From Selenomonas sp. (GTDB lineage Bacteria; Bacillota_C; Negativicutes; Selenomonadales; Selenomonadaceae): 63,771 nt of DNA. Shown piece after piece: positions 9,741 through 18,604 of this stretch. The DNA lies in NCBI RefSeq assembly GCF_024693525.1, contig NZ_JAILKR010000104.1:1-63771 (forward strand), read 5' to 3'. How positions within the stretch are numbered: position 1 is the stretch's first letter; the number at the start of each line of letters is the position of its first letter. The position numbers and the translations under genes were made by a program. Under the pieces are notes generated by a model that saw nothing but the letters and a program-made list of their open reading frames with translations, had not been told where the DNA came from and ran no database searches.

Positions 9741-11315
9741 ATGGGGAAGATGACCAGCATTGTAATACTGTCCTATAACACACTGGCATATTTACAGTAT
9801 TGTATTGAAAGTATTCGCAGGTTTACTGCCGCAGGCAGTTATGAATTGATTGTGGTAGAAAATGCCTCTAAGGATGGCTCAGCAGAATGGCTGCGCGAGC
9901 AAGAGGGTATCCATACGATTTTCAATACGGAAAATGTCGGCTTCCCCAAAGGCTGTAATCAAGGCATGGCAGTGGCTAAGGGCGATGATATATTACTCCT
10001 GAACAGTGATACCATCGTAACTGCTAATTGGTTGGATAATTTAAAAAAGGCGTTGTACAGCCAGGAAAAGATTGGTGCGGTTGGCTGTATTACAAATTCA
10101 TGCAGCAATTTACAGACAATATCGGTTCCTTATAAAAGCGTGGAAGAAATGCTGGATTTTGCTGCCAAATTCAACCAGAGCAATCCGCGGCTTTGGGAGC
10201 GGCGTTTGCGATTGATTGGATTTTGCCTGTTGTTTAAACGCGAAGTTTATCAAAAAATAGGTGGGCTTGATGAGCGATTCAGTCCGGGAAATTTTGAGGA
10301 TGATGATTATTCTCTGCGGATTTGGCAGGCAGGCTATGAATTGCTCTTATGCCGGGATACTTTTATTCATCATTTTGGCAGTGCGTCTTTTCAAAAGGAT
10401 GATGATCCGGAAAAGGCAAGGAAAAAACGAGCGGCATTTCGTGAGTTAGCGGCTAGAAATAAACAAAAATTCTTGGAAAAGTGGCATGTACCTGCCAATT
10501 ATCAAGAGTTAGGCCTACAGGAAGTTTTTCCTGACTGGAAAGATTGTGACGTTGTATCCTGTCGCGAGCTTTTGGATTTCGTACAAAAGAAAACACGTAT
10601 CAGTGCGGTGGTAGCAGTGTATAACAATCTCAAAGAAACCCAAGATTGTTTGCAAATACTACAATGTTTATTGTTACCTTATCCGCATGAAATTATTGTG
10701 GTTAATAACGGATCCAGTGTGGAAACATCCGAGTGGTTGGTATCGCAGGAGTATTTAACGGTAATCTGCAATGAGCAAAACCGCGGGATGGCTGCTGCCT
10801 GGAATCAAGGGGCGGAAATTGCTCAGGGAGATGTGCTGATGTTCTTGCATAGTGATGCAATCCTCAGTGAACACTGTATAGAGCGTATGCTCGATGTCCT
10901 TATTCATCAGCAGGCTGGGGCTGTCGGACCGTATTTTAGCCATAGTCGTTATGATCAAAGGGCTGTGCAATATAAGGAATACCAAACTTATGGAGAGTTT
11001 CAGCAGACCGCAGAAGCTTTTGAACAATCTCTTGTTGAGTGGGAAAAGACAATCGTGCTTGAGAGTATCTGTCTCATGATGAAGAAAACTACTTATCAGC
11101 GTGTAGGGGGATTCGATGAGCAATTCGTTCTGCCTGGATGGGAAGACTTGGATTATAGCGTACGAATGAAAAATGCAGGTTTCACGCTATACAGAGCTGG
11201 CGTGCTGGTTCATCATGGGATAGGCAGTTTTCAGGAAAATGGTTTGTCTGCAGAGGATGTTTACGAAATGCAGAGAAAGCTTTTTTGGAATAAGTGGCAG
11301 ATGGATCATGTATGA
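9741..11315 (+). CDS. Tandem GT2 glycosyltransferase (WbbL/rhamnosyltransferase-like)
   Basis: A 524-residue protein with two complete GT-A modules. The first (about 1-255) starts TSIVILSYNT, with VVENASKDGS and NSDT as acidic motif; the second (about 285-520) starts ISAVVAVYNN, with VVNNGSS and HSDA. Both have the Asp-rich GNFEDDDYSLR or PGWEDLDYSVR segment typical of WbbL-type transferases. AAGGGAGG at 9726-9733 selects ATG 9741 over upstream in-frame codons. No membrane segment is seen. It probably adds two successive residues of a flagellin glycan; the sugars are unknown. Confidence 0.85.
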   Translation: MGKMTSIVILSYNTLAYLQYCIESIRRFTAAGSYELIVVENASKDGSAEWLREQEGIHTIFNTENVGFPKGCNQGMAVAKGDDILLLNSDTIVTANWLDNLKKALYSQEKIGAVGCITNSCSNLQTISVPYKSVEEMLDFAAKFNQSNPRLWERRLRLIGFCLLFKREVYQKIGGLDERFSPGNFEDDDYSLRIWQAGYELLLCRDTFIHHFGSASFQKDDDPEKARKKRAAFRELAARNKQKFLEKWHVPANYQELGLQEVFPDWKDCDVVSCRELLDFVQKKTRISAVVAVYNNLKETQDCLQILQCLLLPYPHEIIVVNNGSSVETSEWLVSQEYLTVICNEQNRGMAAAWNQGAEIAQGDVLMFLHSDAILSEHCIERMLDVLIHQQAGAVGPYFSHSRYDQRAVQYKEYQTYGEFQQTAEAFEQSLVEWEKTIVLESICLMMKKTTYQRVGGFDEQFVLPGWEDLDYSVRMKNAGFTLYRAGVLVHHGIGSFQENGLSAEDVYEMQRKLFWNKWQMDHV

Positions 11316-11343
11316 GATGTGAAAAAGAATCAGGAGAATAAAT

Positions 11344-12453
11344 ATGGCAAAACAGATACTCGTGACAAAATCATCGCTTCCAGAATTAAAAGAATATGTG
11401 TCGGAGATTGAAGAAATTTGGGATTCGCATTGGTTGACCAATATGGGGATAAAGCATCAAGAATTGCAAGGTTCCTTGAAGAAATATTGGGGGACAGATA
11501 ACGTAGAACTCTTCACCAATGGACATATGGCACTGGAGTTATCTTTGCAGGCCTTAAATTTACAGGGAGAGGTAATTACTACGCCGTTTACCTTTGCGTC
11601 AACTACCCATGCAATCGTTCGTAATGGCCTTGAGCCAGTTTTTTGTGATATCAATCCAGTGGATTATACGATAAATACGAAGATGCTGGAATCTCTGATT
11701 ACGGATCGTACCTGTGCAATTTTACCCGTACATGTATATGGACATGTATGTAATGTCGAGGAAATAGAACGTATTGCGAAAAAGTATGGATTGAAAGTGA
11801 TATATGACGCAGCGCATACCTTTGGGGTGACATATAAGGGGAAAAGTACCGCTTGTTTTGGAGATGTGTCTTGTTTCAGTTTTCATGCGACGAAAGTATT
11901 CCACTCTATTGAGGGGGGAGCGGCTTCTTTTAGAGATGAAGAAATTGGGAAAAGCCTTTATAAGCTGAAAAATTTCGGCATACGGGATGCAGAACATGTT
12001 GATGGGGTCGGTGCGAATGCAAAAATGAATGAATTCTGTGCTGCTATGGGGATTTGTAATCTGCGTCATATTGATAAAGAATTGGCAAAACGAAAAATGG
12101 TAGTAGAAACGTATCGCAAGCGTTTGGCTGGTGTAGCTGGCCTTACCTTGTCACCCATACAGGATGATGTTGTTCCTAACTATGCATATTTCCCGGTATT
12201 ATTTGAGGAAAAGGATTTTGGTGCAACCAGGAATGAAGTGTTTGAAGCACTGGCAAGAGAAGGTATTGGTGCGAGAAAATATTTCTATCCGCTCACGAAT
12301 ACATTTGAATGTTTCCATAATGTCTATAATGTGGAGGAAACGCCTGTAGCCTTGCATGTCAGTAAGAATATTTTGACTTTGCCATTGTACGCGGATTTAC
12401 CCTTGAAGGAAGTGGAGCGAATTTGTGATATTGTACTTTCCTGTGGAAATTAA
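11344..12453 (+). CDS. DegT/DnrJ/EryC1 sugar aminotransferase, VioA/DesI-like
   Basis: A 369-residue PLP-dependent aminotransferase. The internal-aldimine Lys is K184 in FSFHATKVFHS, and the PLP-ring Asp is D155 in YDAAHTFG. The N-terminal pattern (WLTNMG, then ITTPFTFASTTHAI) resembles VioA and DesI, which convert dTDP-4-keto-6-deoxyglucose to the 4-amino sugar (viosamine/Qui4N). The RmlA/RmlB-type enzymes that would make the keto sugar are not in the window. It would supply the amino sugar whose nitrogen the downstream acyl and formyl transferases could modify. Family is secure; the 4-amino product is an inference. Confidence 0.88.
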   Translation: MAKQILVTKSSLPELKEYVSEIEEIWDSHWLTNMGIKHQELQGSLKKYWGTDNVELFTNGHMALELSLQALNLQGEVITTPFTFASTTHAIVRNGLEPVFCDINPVDYTINTKMLESLITDRTCAILPVHVYGHVCNVEEIERIAKKYGLKVIYDAAHTFGVTYKGKSTACFGDVSCFSFHATKVFHSIEGGAASFRDEEIGKSLYKLKNFGIRDAEHVDGVGANAKMNEFCAAMGICNLRHIDKELAKRKMVVETYRKRLAGVAGLTLSPIQDDVVPNYAYFPVLFEEKDFGATRNEVFEALAREGIGARKYFYPLTNTFECFHNVYNVEETPVALHVSKNILTLPLYADLPLKEVERICDIVLSCGN

Positions 12454-12495
12454 GCATGAGATGAGAGTTATGATTTTGAGGAAAGGCAATCTGGA

Positions 12496-14094
12496 ATGAA
12501 AAATACGCAGGGGATTTTCGAAGTCTATCAGCAGGCATTAGCATGTTGGAAAAAGAAGGAATTAAACCAGGCGGAAAGAATTCTGCAGAATTTTTGGCAG
12601 CAGACAGGCAGTAGTTCTCTGCGAGGAATGCTGCTGATGGCGTACGTTTTCCGGGATAAAAAAGAGTATGTTTCGGAAACAAAGATATTGTATGAAATCC
12701 TGCATAAATTTTCGGATACAGCAGAAAAAGATGTTTTGGCAGATGCCTGGAGCGTGTTGGGATCAGCTTTGCGGATGCTGGGGGAAAGTGAGCTTTCGGT
12801 AGCGGCTTTTCGGAAGTCGATAGATTTGGAGCCCAATCCAACACAAAAAATAATAGAAGCCAGCAACGCTATCTTTTCAGCTAATGCGATTGCAGATGTA
12901 TCTCCTGCTTATATGCAGGAGCTTTATGCGCTTTATCGGAAGTTATTGGCAGAACTAGGAGTTCAACCATATGCGCGAAGAATTTTGAAGCATTCACGCA
13001 TACGAGTCGGTTATTTGTCGGCAGATTTTCGCAATCATGCGGTGGGACAATTTATACGTCCCTTATTATGTCAGTATGACAGTTCGCGTTTTGTGGTTTA
13101 TGCTTATTCTTTGAATGCAGTTGAGGATGTAGTTACACAATCCTTAAAGGCTGGCGGTTCGATTTGGCGTTCTATGGCTGGGGAAAATTGGAAAGAGATT
13201 GCAGCACAAGTATGGAAAGACGAAATCGATATTTTGGTTGATTTGTCCGGGCATACGGCTACAAATGCCTTGCCGGTATTTGCCTTTCAAGCTGCACCGG
13301 TTCAGCTATCGGGAATCGGTTATTTTAATAGTACTGGCATTTATGAGACAACGGGATTCCTGTCAGATGTTTACTGTGCGCCAGATAAATATTCTCCTTA
13401 TTTTACAGAACCTTTATTGCGCTTACCGCACAGTCATTTTTGCTATCAGCCATTTACTCAATTTCCTGAAGTAGGGCAGTTGTCGTTTGAGCGCAATGGG
13501 TATATAACGTTTGGTTGTTTTAATAATTTTGCTAAGGTGACAGACTCGATGCTTCGCGTATGGAAACAAATATTGGATGCTGTCCCCGAATCGAGGTTAT
13601 TGTTAAAACACAATCTGTTAGGAGAGCCAGAGGGAAGGGATTATACGTTAAAACGATTGCAAAAGTTGGATTTTCCAATTTCACGCATTGAGTTACGAGG
13701 CTTTTCCAAGGATTATTTGGAGCAGTACCGAGATATGGATATTGCCTTAGACACGAGTCCGTATCCAGGAGGCCTTACGACTTGTGAGGCTCTCTATATG
13801 GGAGTGCCTGTAATCTCATTGATTGGTAATCGTCATGGGGCGCGATTTGGGTACAGTTTTTTGGCAAATATTGGATTAACTGAGTTGGCTGCTGAGACAG
13901 AGCGTGCTTATGTCGATATTGCCGTGGCATTGGCAAAAGATATGGATCTATTAAAACTTCTGCACGCAAATCTTCGGTCAATAATGAGAAAATCGCCGTT
14001 GATGGATGCAGGAATGTATATGAAGGAACTAGAAACACTATATGAAAAAATTATTGATTTTAGCGGGAGCGTCAACTCATTTGAAGGTAGTTAG
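12496..14094 (+). CDS. SPINDLY/OGT-like (GT41) glycosyltransferase with canonical His
   Basis: A 532-residue protein with TPR-like helices at about 5-150 and a GT41 catalytic region from about 168: IRVGYLSADFRNHAVG with His181 present, DILVDLSGHT, FNNFAKVT with the conserved Lys, LDTSPYPGGLTTCEAL and GNRHGARF. All motifs altered in the pair at 5.6-8.8 kb are intact, so this looks like a standard active enzyme. Its last 53 bases overlap the ATP-grasp gene, which points to one transcript. Likely acceptor is flagellin Ser/Thr, inferred from context. Confidence 0.87.
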   Translation: MKNTQGIFEVYQQALACWKKKELNQAERILQNFWQQTGSSSLRGMLLMAYVFRDKKEYVSETKILYEILHKFSDTAEKDVLADAWSVLGSALRMLGESELSVAAFRKSIDLEPNPTQKIIEASNAIFSANAIADVSPAYMQELYALYRKLLAELGVQPYARRILKHSRIRVGYLSADFRNHAVGQFIRPLLCQYDSSRFVVYAYSLNAVEDVVTQSLKAGGSIWRSMAGENWKEIAAQVWKDEIDILVDLSGHTATNALPVFAFQAAPVQLSGIGYFNSTGIYETTGFLSDVYCAPDKYSPYFTEPLLRLPHSHFCYQPFTQFPEVGQLSFERNGYITFGCFNNFAKVTDSMLRVWKQILDAVPESRLLLKHNLLGEPEGRDYTLKRLQKLDFPISRIELRGFSKDYLEQYRDMDIALDTSPYPGGLTTCEALYMGVPVISLIGNRHGARFGYSFLANIGLTELAAETERAYVDIAVALAKDMDLLKLLHANLRSIMRKSPLMDAGMYMKELETLYEKIIDFSGSVNSFEGS

Positions 14095-15319
14095 GCAGGC
14101 AAAAGAGATGGGAATTTACACTATTGTTGCAGATTACTTGGATGTTGTAGATTCTCCTGCGAAGCAGATAGCTGATGAATATTGGGATGTTGACATTAAT
14201 GATGTGGAGACACTAGCGAAAGCGTGTCGCACGAATCATGTCGATGGAGTATTGAACTATTGCATCGACCCGGCTCAGCTTCCTTATCAAAGATTATGTG
14301 AGGAATTAGCACTGCCTTGTTATGGCACACGTGAGCAATTCTCGATTATGACGGATAAAGTCAAGTTTCGTGAATTTGCCAGTCAGCATGGATTAAAGGT
14401 AATACCGTCCTATACATTAGAAGAAGCGATGCATGGAAAAGATATCTTTCCTGTATTGGTAAAGCCGGCAGAATCACGTGGCTCCCGAGGACAAAGTGTT
14501 TGCTATCATGTAGAAGAGCTGACGGCGGCAGTGACATTAGCATTAGCAGAAAGTCAAAATGGAAAATACCTCATTGAAAAGTATATGGATGATGGGCAGG
14601 ATATGTCATTGGCTTATTTGGTCATTGATGGTGAGCCATATCTGATGAAATGTGGGGATCGCTATGTAGGATTGCAAGAAGATGGCATGGATCGTCAGCA
14701 AGCAGTTACCGTGTTACCATCACATCTATTGGAAAAATATCGCAAGAATGGCGAATCATCCGTGAAGCAGTTTATCCGTGATTTAGGAATTCATTGGGGG
14801 CCGATTTTCTTACAAGCGTTCTGGTGGAGAGAGGCGCTTTATGTGTATGATCCAGGTCTTCGTTTCCCTGGGTCTGATTATGATTTAGCCATGGAAAAAG
14901 AGAATGGCTTTAATGCGATGCAGGCTATAATTGATTTTGCACTGACAGGTAAGATGACTGGTCAGTATGGACAGGCAGATAGAGCTTGTGATTATTCCCA
15001 GTATAAATGTCTAATTTTAAGTGTCATCAGCCGGCCTGGGAAAATCGCTAGTATCAACGGGCTGGATAAGCTTCGGCATGATTACAGGATATTGTCTATC
15101 GATGAACGCTGTAAATGTGGTGATGTAATACCCGCGTCTGGTGATATAAACCAACGAATATATGAAATGCTCATTTATTTGCCAGCTGAGGAAGTGGATG
15201 AATTTCTTCAGAATTTTTATCAAATTCTTCAAGTTCGAGATCAAAACAATGAATCTATGATTATTGATAGGATAGGCAAAGAAATTATTATAAGACGAGG
15301 AGATGATACAGGTGTTTGA
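14042..15319 (+). CDS. ATP-grasp ligase (carbamoyl-phosphate-synthase-like fold)
   Basis: 425 residues. A pre-ATP-grasp Rossmann domain (MKKLLILAG at 1-9) is followed by the ATP-grasp core: FPVLVKPAESRGSRG as the nucleotide-binding strand and loop, then YLIEKYMDDGQDMS. ATP-grasp enzymes join a carboxylate to an amine or thiol through an acyl-phosphate. The start lies 53 bases inside the SPINDLY gene, supported by the fold beginning exactly at that Met. The substrate is unknown. In this setting it could link an amino acid or other acid to an amino sugar. It resembles stand-alone ATP-grasp proteins of cell-surface polysaccharide loci. Confidence 0.8.
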   Translation: MKKLLILAGASTHLKVVRQAKEMGIYTIVADYLDVVDSPAKQIADEYWDVDINDVETLAKACRTNHVDGVLNYCIDPAQLPYQRLCEELALPCYGTREQFSIMTDKVKFREFASQHGLKVIPSYTLEEAMHGKDIFPVLVKPAESRGSRGQSVCYHVEELTAAVTLALAESQNGKYLIEKYMDDGQDMSLAYLVIDGEPYLMKCGDRYVGLQEDGMDRQQAVTVLPSHLLEKYRKNGESSVKQFIRDLGIHWGPIFLQAFWWREALYVYDPGLRFPGSDYDLAMEKENGFNAMQAIIDFALTGKMTGQYGQADRACDYSQYKCLILSVISRPGKIASINGLDKLRHDYRILSIDERCKCGDVIPASGDINQRIYEMLIYLPAEEVDEFLQNFYQILQVRDQNNESMIIDRIGKEIIIRRGDDTGV

Positions 15320-16355
15320 ATCGATATATGAAACGATGCGTGGCTGTGAGTACCCAATTTATATTTGGGGGAACGGGTCGATGGCTCATGTCGTATATAA
15401 GAAAATGCAAGAGCAGGCTGTTCTAGTACAGGGATATTTTGTAAATGTAAGCACGTGTTGGCAGGAACAGCATAGGGACGTACTTCCTCGTCTGACACTG
15501 CAAGAGTTGCGTGAACAGAATAAGCCCTTTGCTGTAGTTATGGGGCATGGGCATATTGAACTGATGAGTCAAATTCAGCAGGAAGAGCTGGTCAAAGAAG
15601 TATTTATTATTCCGAATCCCTATGATTATTATATTCCGGAACAGAATGTAGTAAGACAAGCATTGGCTGATGGAATTGATGCGGTTCGTTCGTATTTGGT
15701 GGATAAAGAATCTCAGGATAATTTATTGGCATATTTTACGGTTCATACAGAAAACTACAGGGATTTCTATCAAAAGGTGAAAATGCTTGATGGGCTTTTT
15801 TATCCAGATATTTGGCAATTTCGCGAAGACGAGGTATATTACGATATTGGCGCATGGAACGGTGATACAGTTCGAGAATTTTTGGCAGCAAATAACAAAA
15901 AATATAAATCCATAGAAGCTTTTGAGCCGGATCCTGTTGCTAGTATGGAACTTATTCGTTCTGTCGAGGGAAAGGACAGTATTCATTGCCATCGAATCGG
16001 CTTGGCGAGCACACCAGGTAAGATGCAGATACAAGGGAGTGGCACACAATCAGCCTTTATAGAGAAAACAGAAATGGGGAATATTCCTGTATACAGGCTA
16101 GATGATGTAGTGGAGAAAAATGGTACCCCAACATTAATAAAAATTGGCGTGCCCAAGCTGACACTAGACATACTACAGGGAGCGAAACTTACGATTCAGA
16201 AAAACAAACCACGCCTGATTATCAGCGTTGCATGGGGGACTAGTAATGATTTGCTTGATACGATAAAGTGGGTAAAACAGATAAATCCGGAATATAAACT
16301 GGCACTTCGGTATCGATTGCTGATGCCAACACAGTTATGGTTGTATGCGTATTAA
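15303..16355 (+). CDS. FkbM-family methyltransferase-like protein
   Basis: 350 residues. An N-terminal small Rossmann-like part (about 15-110, IYIWGNGSMAHVV) resembles the nucleotide-binding fold often joined to FkbM domains. The FkbM region (about 175-345) has the SAM-binding YYDIGAWNGDT motif, the acidic EAFEPDP and a late LIKI segment. The family O-methylates sugars or small molecules. It overlaps the ATP-grasp gene by 17 bases. Methylation of a glycan sugar, as in 2-O-methyl-viosamine of P. syringae flagellin, is plausible but inferred. Confidence 0.78.
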   Translation: MIQVFESIYETMRGCEYPIYIWGNGSMAHVVYKKMQEQAVLVQGYFVNVSTCWQEQHRDVLPRLTLQELREQNKPFAVVMGHGHIELMSQIQQEELVKEVFIIPNPYDYYIPEQNVVRQALADGIDAVRSYLVDKESQDNLLAYFTVHTENYRDFYQKVKMLDGLFYPDIWQFREDEVYYDIGAWNGDTVREFLAANNKKYKSIEAFEPDPVASMELIRSVEGKDSIHCHRIGLASTPGKMQIQGSGTQSAFIEKTEMGNIPVYRLDDVVEKNGTPTLIKIGVPKLTLDILQGAKLTIQKNKPRLIISVAWGTSNDLLDTIKWVKQINPEYKLALRYRLLMPTQLWLYAY

Positions 16356-16418
16356 AAAAGCAATTCACATCTGTTTGGAATGGTAGGATAAGTCTTTGGT
16401 GGGATAAGAGGGATGAAT

Positions 16419-17585
16419 ATGGCAAAAGAAGCTATGATGTGTGTGCAATTAGATTATGTGCATGATTTTCAGTGTGATGGCAAACTTTGCAATGCCCAGT
16501 GTTGCCAGAAATGGCGAATCCAAATCGATAAGGCTACATATAAAAAATACAAAAAGATAAAAGATTCAAAGTGGCGAAAAAGAATTTGCGAACATATCCG
16601 TAAGAATCAGGAAACAGGAAATTTACAAATCGTTTTGGACGAAAATGATAAATGTCCTTTTTTAGGGGGAGATTTGTTATGTATCATTCAGAAGAATCTA
16701 GGAGAAAGTTATCTATCAGAAGTATGCACATCATATCCACGACAGATTTATAAGTTTCAAAAATTCATGGAACGATCACTTACTATGAGTTGTCCGGTTG
16801 CGCTAAAATTAGCGTTACGCAATGATAGACCGTTAGGTTTGGAGTTGGTGTCATTGGATTCTAATAAAATGCGTGCTATGAGTTCTTATGAAGTTAAAAA
16901 CAGGGACGACATAAATCGTTATCTTATGGATTTACAAATATTGACAATACCGGTGCTACAGCAAAAAAAAATCACGTTATGGCAACGTCTTCAACTCTTG
17001 CAATTGGTTATCGATATCGTAGAGCCATATGTGCAAAAAGGACAAGATGTTCCCGTGGCGGATATTGAAGCGGCAGTGGCGGAGCTGGATTATGGGAGAT
17101 TGCGTCCCGCCAATGATTTGAAACAAGTTCTTATCCTGTTTAACCAGCTGGTGGAAGAAGGATTAGAGAAGATTAGTCTGGATGGACATAATTATGTGGC
17201 GGATGTGATTGATGCCTTGGATTTACAGGATGGAAAGCTAAGTGTTTCTCAGTTGCTGGATAAATACCTAGAACAAGAGCGATTTTATCAGGAATACGTG
17301 GAAAAAACATATTCCCAGATGATTGAGAACTTTGTGGTGAATACTTGGTTCGCGGGGTGTTATCCTATGAAGATTGAAGGAAATATTTGTAATAATTATA
17401 GGATGTTTTCGTTATTTATACAGTTGACAAAATTGTATTTGTTGGCAATAGCAGTGAAAAAAGGAGAAGGGCTTAAGCAAGCGGATATATTAACGTTGCT
17501 TGAGCGGATGGCTGTTTTGTTTGAGCATAGCAGAAGGTACATTGAAATTGGTTGGGATTTTGTGTGCTCTTGTGATAATAAGTAA
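16419..17585 (+). CDS. fliB: Flagellin lysine-N-methylase FliB
   Basis: 388 residues matching FliB, which N-methylates surface lysines of flagellin. The N-terminal cysteine cluster (Cys19, 24, 28, 29 in the FQCDGKLCNAQCC segment) and a later CTSYPR motif are characteristic and fit a metal- or Fe-S-binding module. ATG 16419 lies 6 bases after AAGAGGG (16406-16412); ATG 16413 touches the ribosome site and is unlikely. Its presence ties the surrounding glycosyltransferases to flagellin. A run of nine A residues at 16963-16971 is a possible slippage point. Confidence 0.88.
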   Translation: MAKEAMMCVQLDYVHDFQCDGKLCNAQCCQKWRIQIDKATYKKYKKIKDSKWRKRICEHIRKNQETGNLQIVLDENDKCPFLGGDLLCIIQKNLGESYLSEVCTSYPRQIYKFQKFMERSLTMSCPVALKLALRNDRPLGLELVSLDSNKMRAMSSYEVKNRDDINRYLMDLQILTIPVLQQKKITLWQRLQLLQLVIDIVEPYVQKGQDVPVADIEAAVAELDYGRLRPANDLKQVLILFNQLVEEGLEKISLDGHNYVADVIDALDLQDGKLSVSQLLDKYLEQERFYQEYVEKTYSQMIENFVVNTWFAGCYPMKIEGNICNNYRMFSLFIQLTKLYLLAIAVKKGEGLKQADILTLLERMAVLFEHSRRYIEIGWDFVCSCDNK

Positions 17586-17608
17586 TATCAATGGAGGACG
17601 ATAAAAAT

Positions 17609-18562
17609 ATGATGAAACAGACACGGAGACCACGTTTTGTAATCGTTTCTCCCCCACAATTATGGGGAGGGACAATTGTACTACATCTATTGTGTCGTAT
17701 GCTGATAGATCGTGGCTATGATGCCAAGATTTTTTTATTACGTGTTGGCGAACGGATTCCAAGCTCCAGGCAGGAGCTCTTGCAAAAATACTTGCCGTTT
17801 ATGAATGGAAAGAGAAAGCAGGTTCTTGATAATCAGAAAGGTCCCATAAAAGGCTGTAATCTGACTAACTGGCCATATGTGGATGATGATACTATCGTAG
17901 TATATCCGGAAGTGGTTTTCGGCAATATATTGGCGGCAAAACATGTGGTTAGATGGTTCCTTAATGTTAACCGTTTTACAGGAGAATATGAAGGGGAACA
18001 ACCCTATGGCAAAGAGGATATGTTTATTTGTTATCGAGATGTGTTCAATGATTATCAGCTAAATCCTTCCGGACGACAAGTTACGTTACGTCATTTTGAT
18101 TATGATCTTTATAAACGATGGAATTATGGGTATCGGGAAGGAAGCTGCTTTATCATACGAAAAGGTGAGAATCGTGCGGACTTACCGCCTAACGTACCAG
18201 GAATTGTCCTGGATAACTTATCCGAAGAGGAAAAAGTAGAGGTTATGAATCAGTGCCGCTATTGTTACTCGTTTGATACACAGACATTTTATTCTAACAT
18301 AGCCGCTATTTGTGGTTGCGTGTCGATAGTCATTCCAGAACCAGGAAAGACACGAGAGGACTATCTAAGCGCAGGAGAAAAAGGCTGGGGGATAGCTTAT
18401 GGTACAGCTTCGGAAGAAATAGAGTTCGCTCGTAAAACCTGTAAAAAACTGGAAGAAGAGATAGAATCTTTTCGAGATAAAAATAATAAAAATCTTCAAA
18501 ATTTCCTTGATTATTGTCGGGAATATTTTAAAGATCGAATGGATGCTGAAATTTGTTGGTAA
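17609..18562 (+). CDS. Putative GT-B-fold glycosyltransferase
   Basis: About 317 residues. The N-terminus (RFVIVSPPQLWGGTIVLHLL) looks like the first Rossmann half of a GT-B enzyme with its Gly-rich loop. The C-terminal half has FYSNIAAICGCVSIVIPEP, resembling the donor-binding half where a conserved acidic residue contacts the nucleotide sugar. A helical tail ends the protein. GGAGGA at 17593-17598 fits ATG 17609 or 17612. No family can be named with confidence. It would be another cytosolic transferase of the flagellin glycan. Confidence 0.6.
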   Translation: MMKQTRRPRFVIVSPPQLWGGTIVLHLLCRMLIDRGYDAKIFLLRVGERIPSSRQELLQKYLPFMNGKRKQVLDNQKGPIKGCNLTNWPYVDDDTIVVYPEVVFGNILAAKHVVRWFLNVNRFTGEYEGEQPYGKEDMFICYRDVFNDYQLNPSGRQVTLRHFDYDLYKRWNYGYREGSCFIIRKGENRADLPPNVPGIVLDNLSEEEKVEVMNQCRYCYSFDTQTFYSNIAAICGCVSIVIPEPGKTREDYLSAGEKGWGIAYGTASEEIEFARKTCKKLEEEIESFRDKNNKNLQNFLDYCREYFKDRMDAEICW

Positions 18563-18604
18563 ATAAAAGCTGGTTTAATTTGTGATATGCTAGGTGGTGC
18601 GAAA

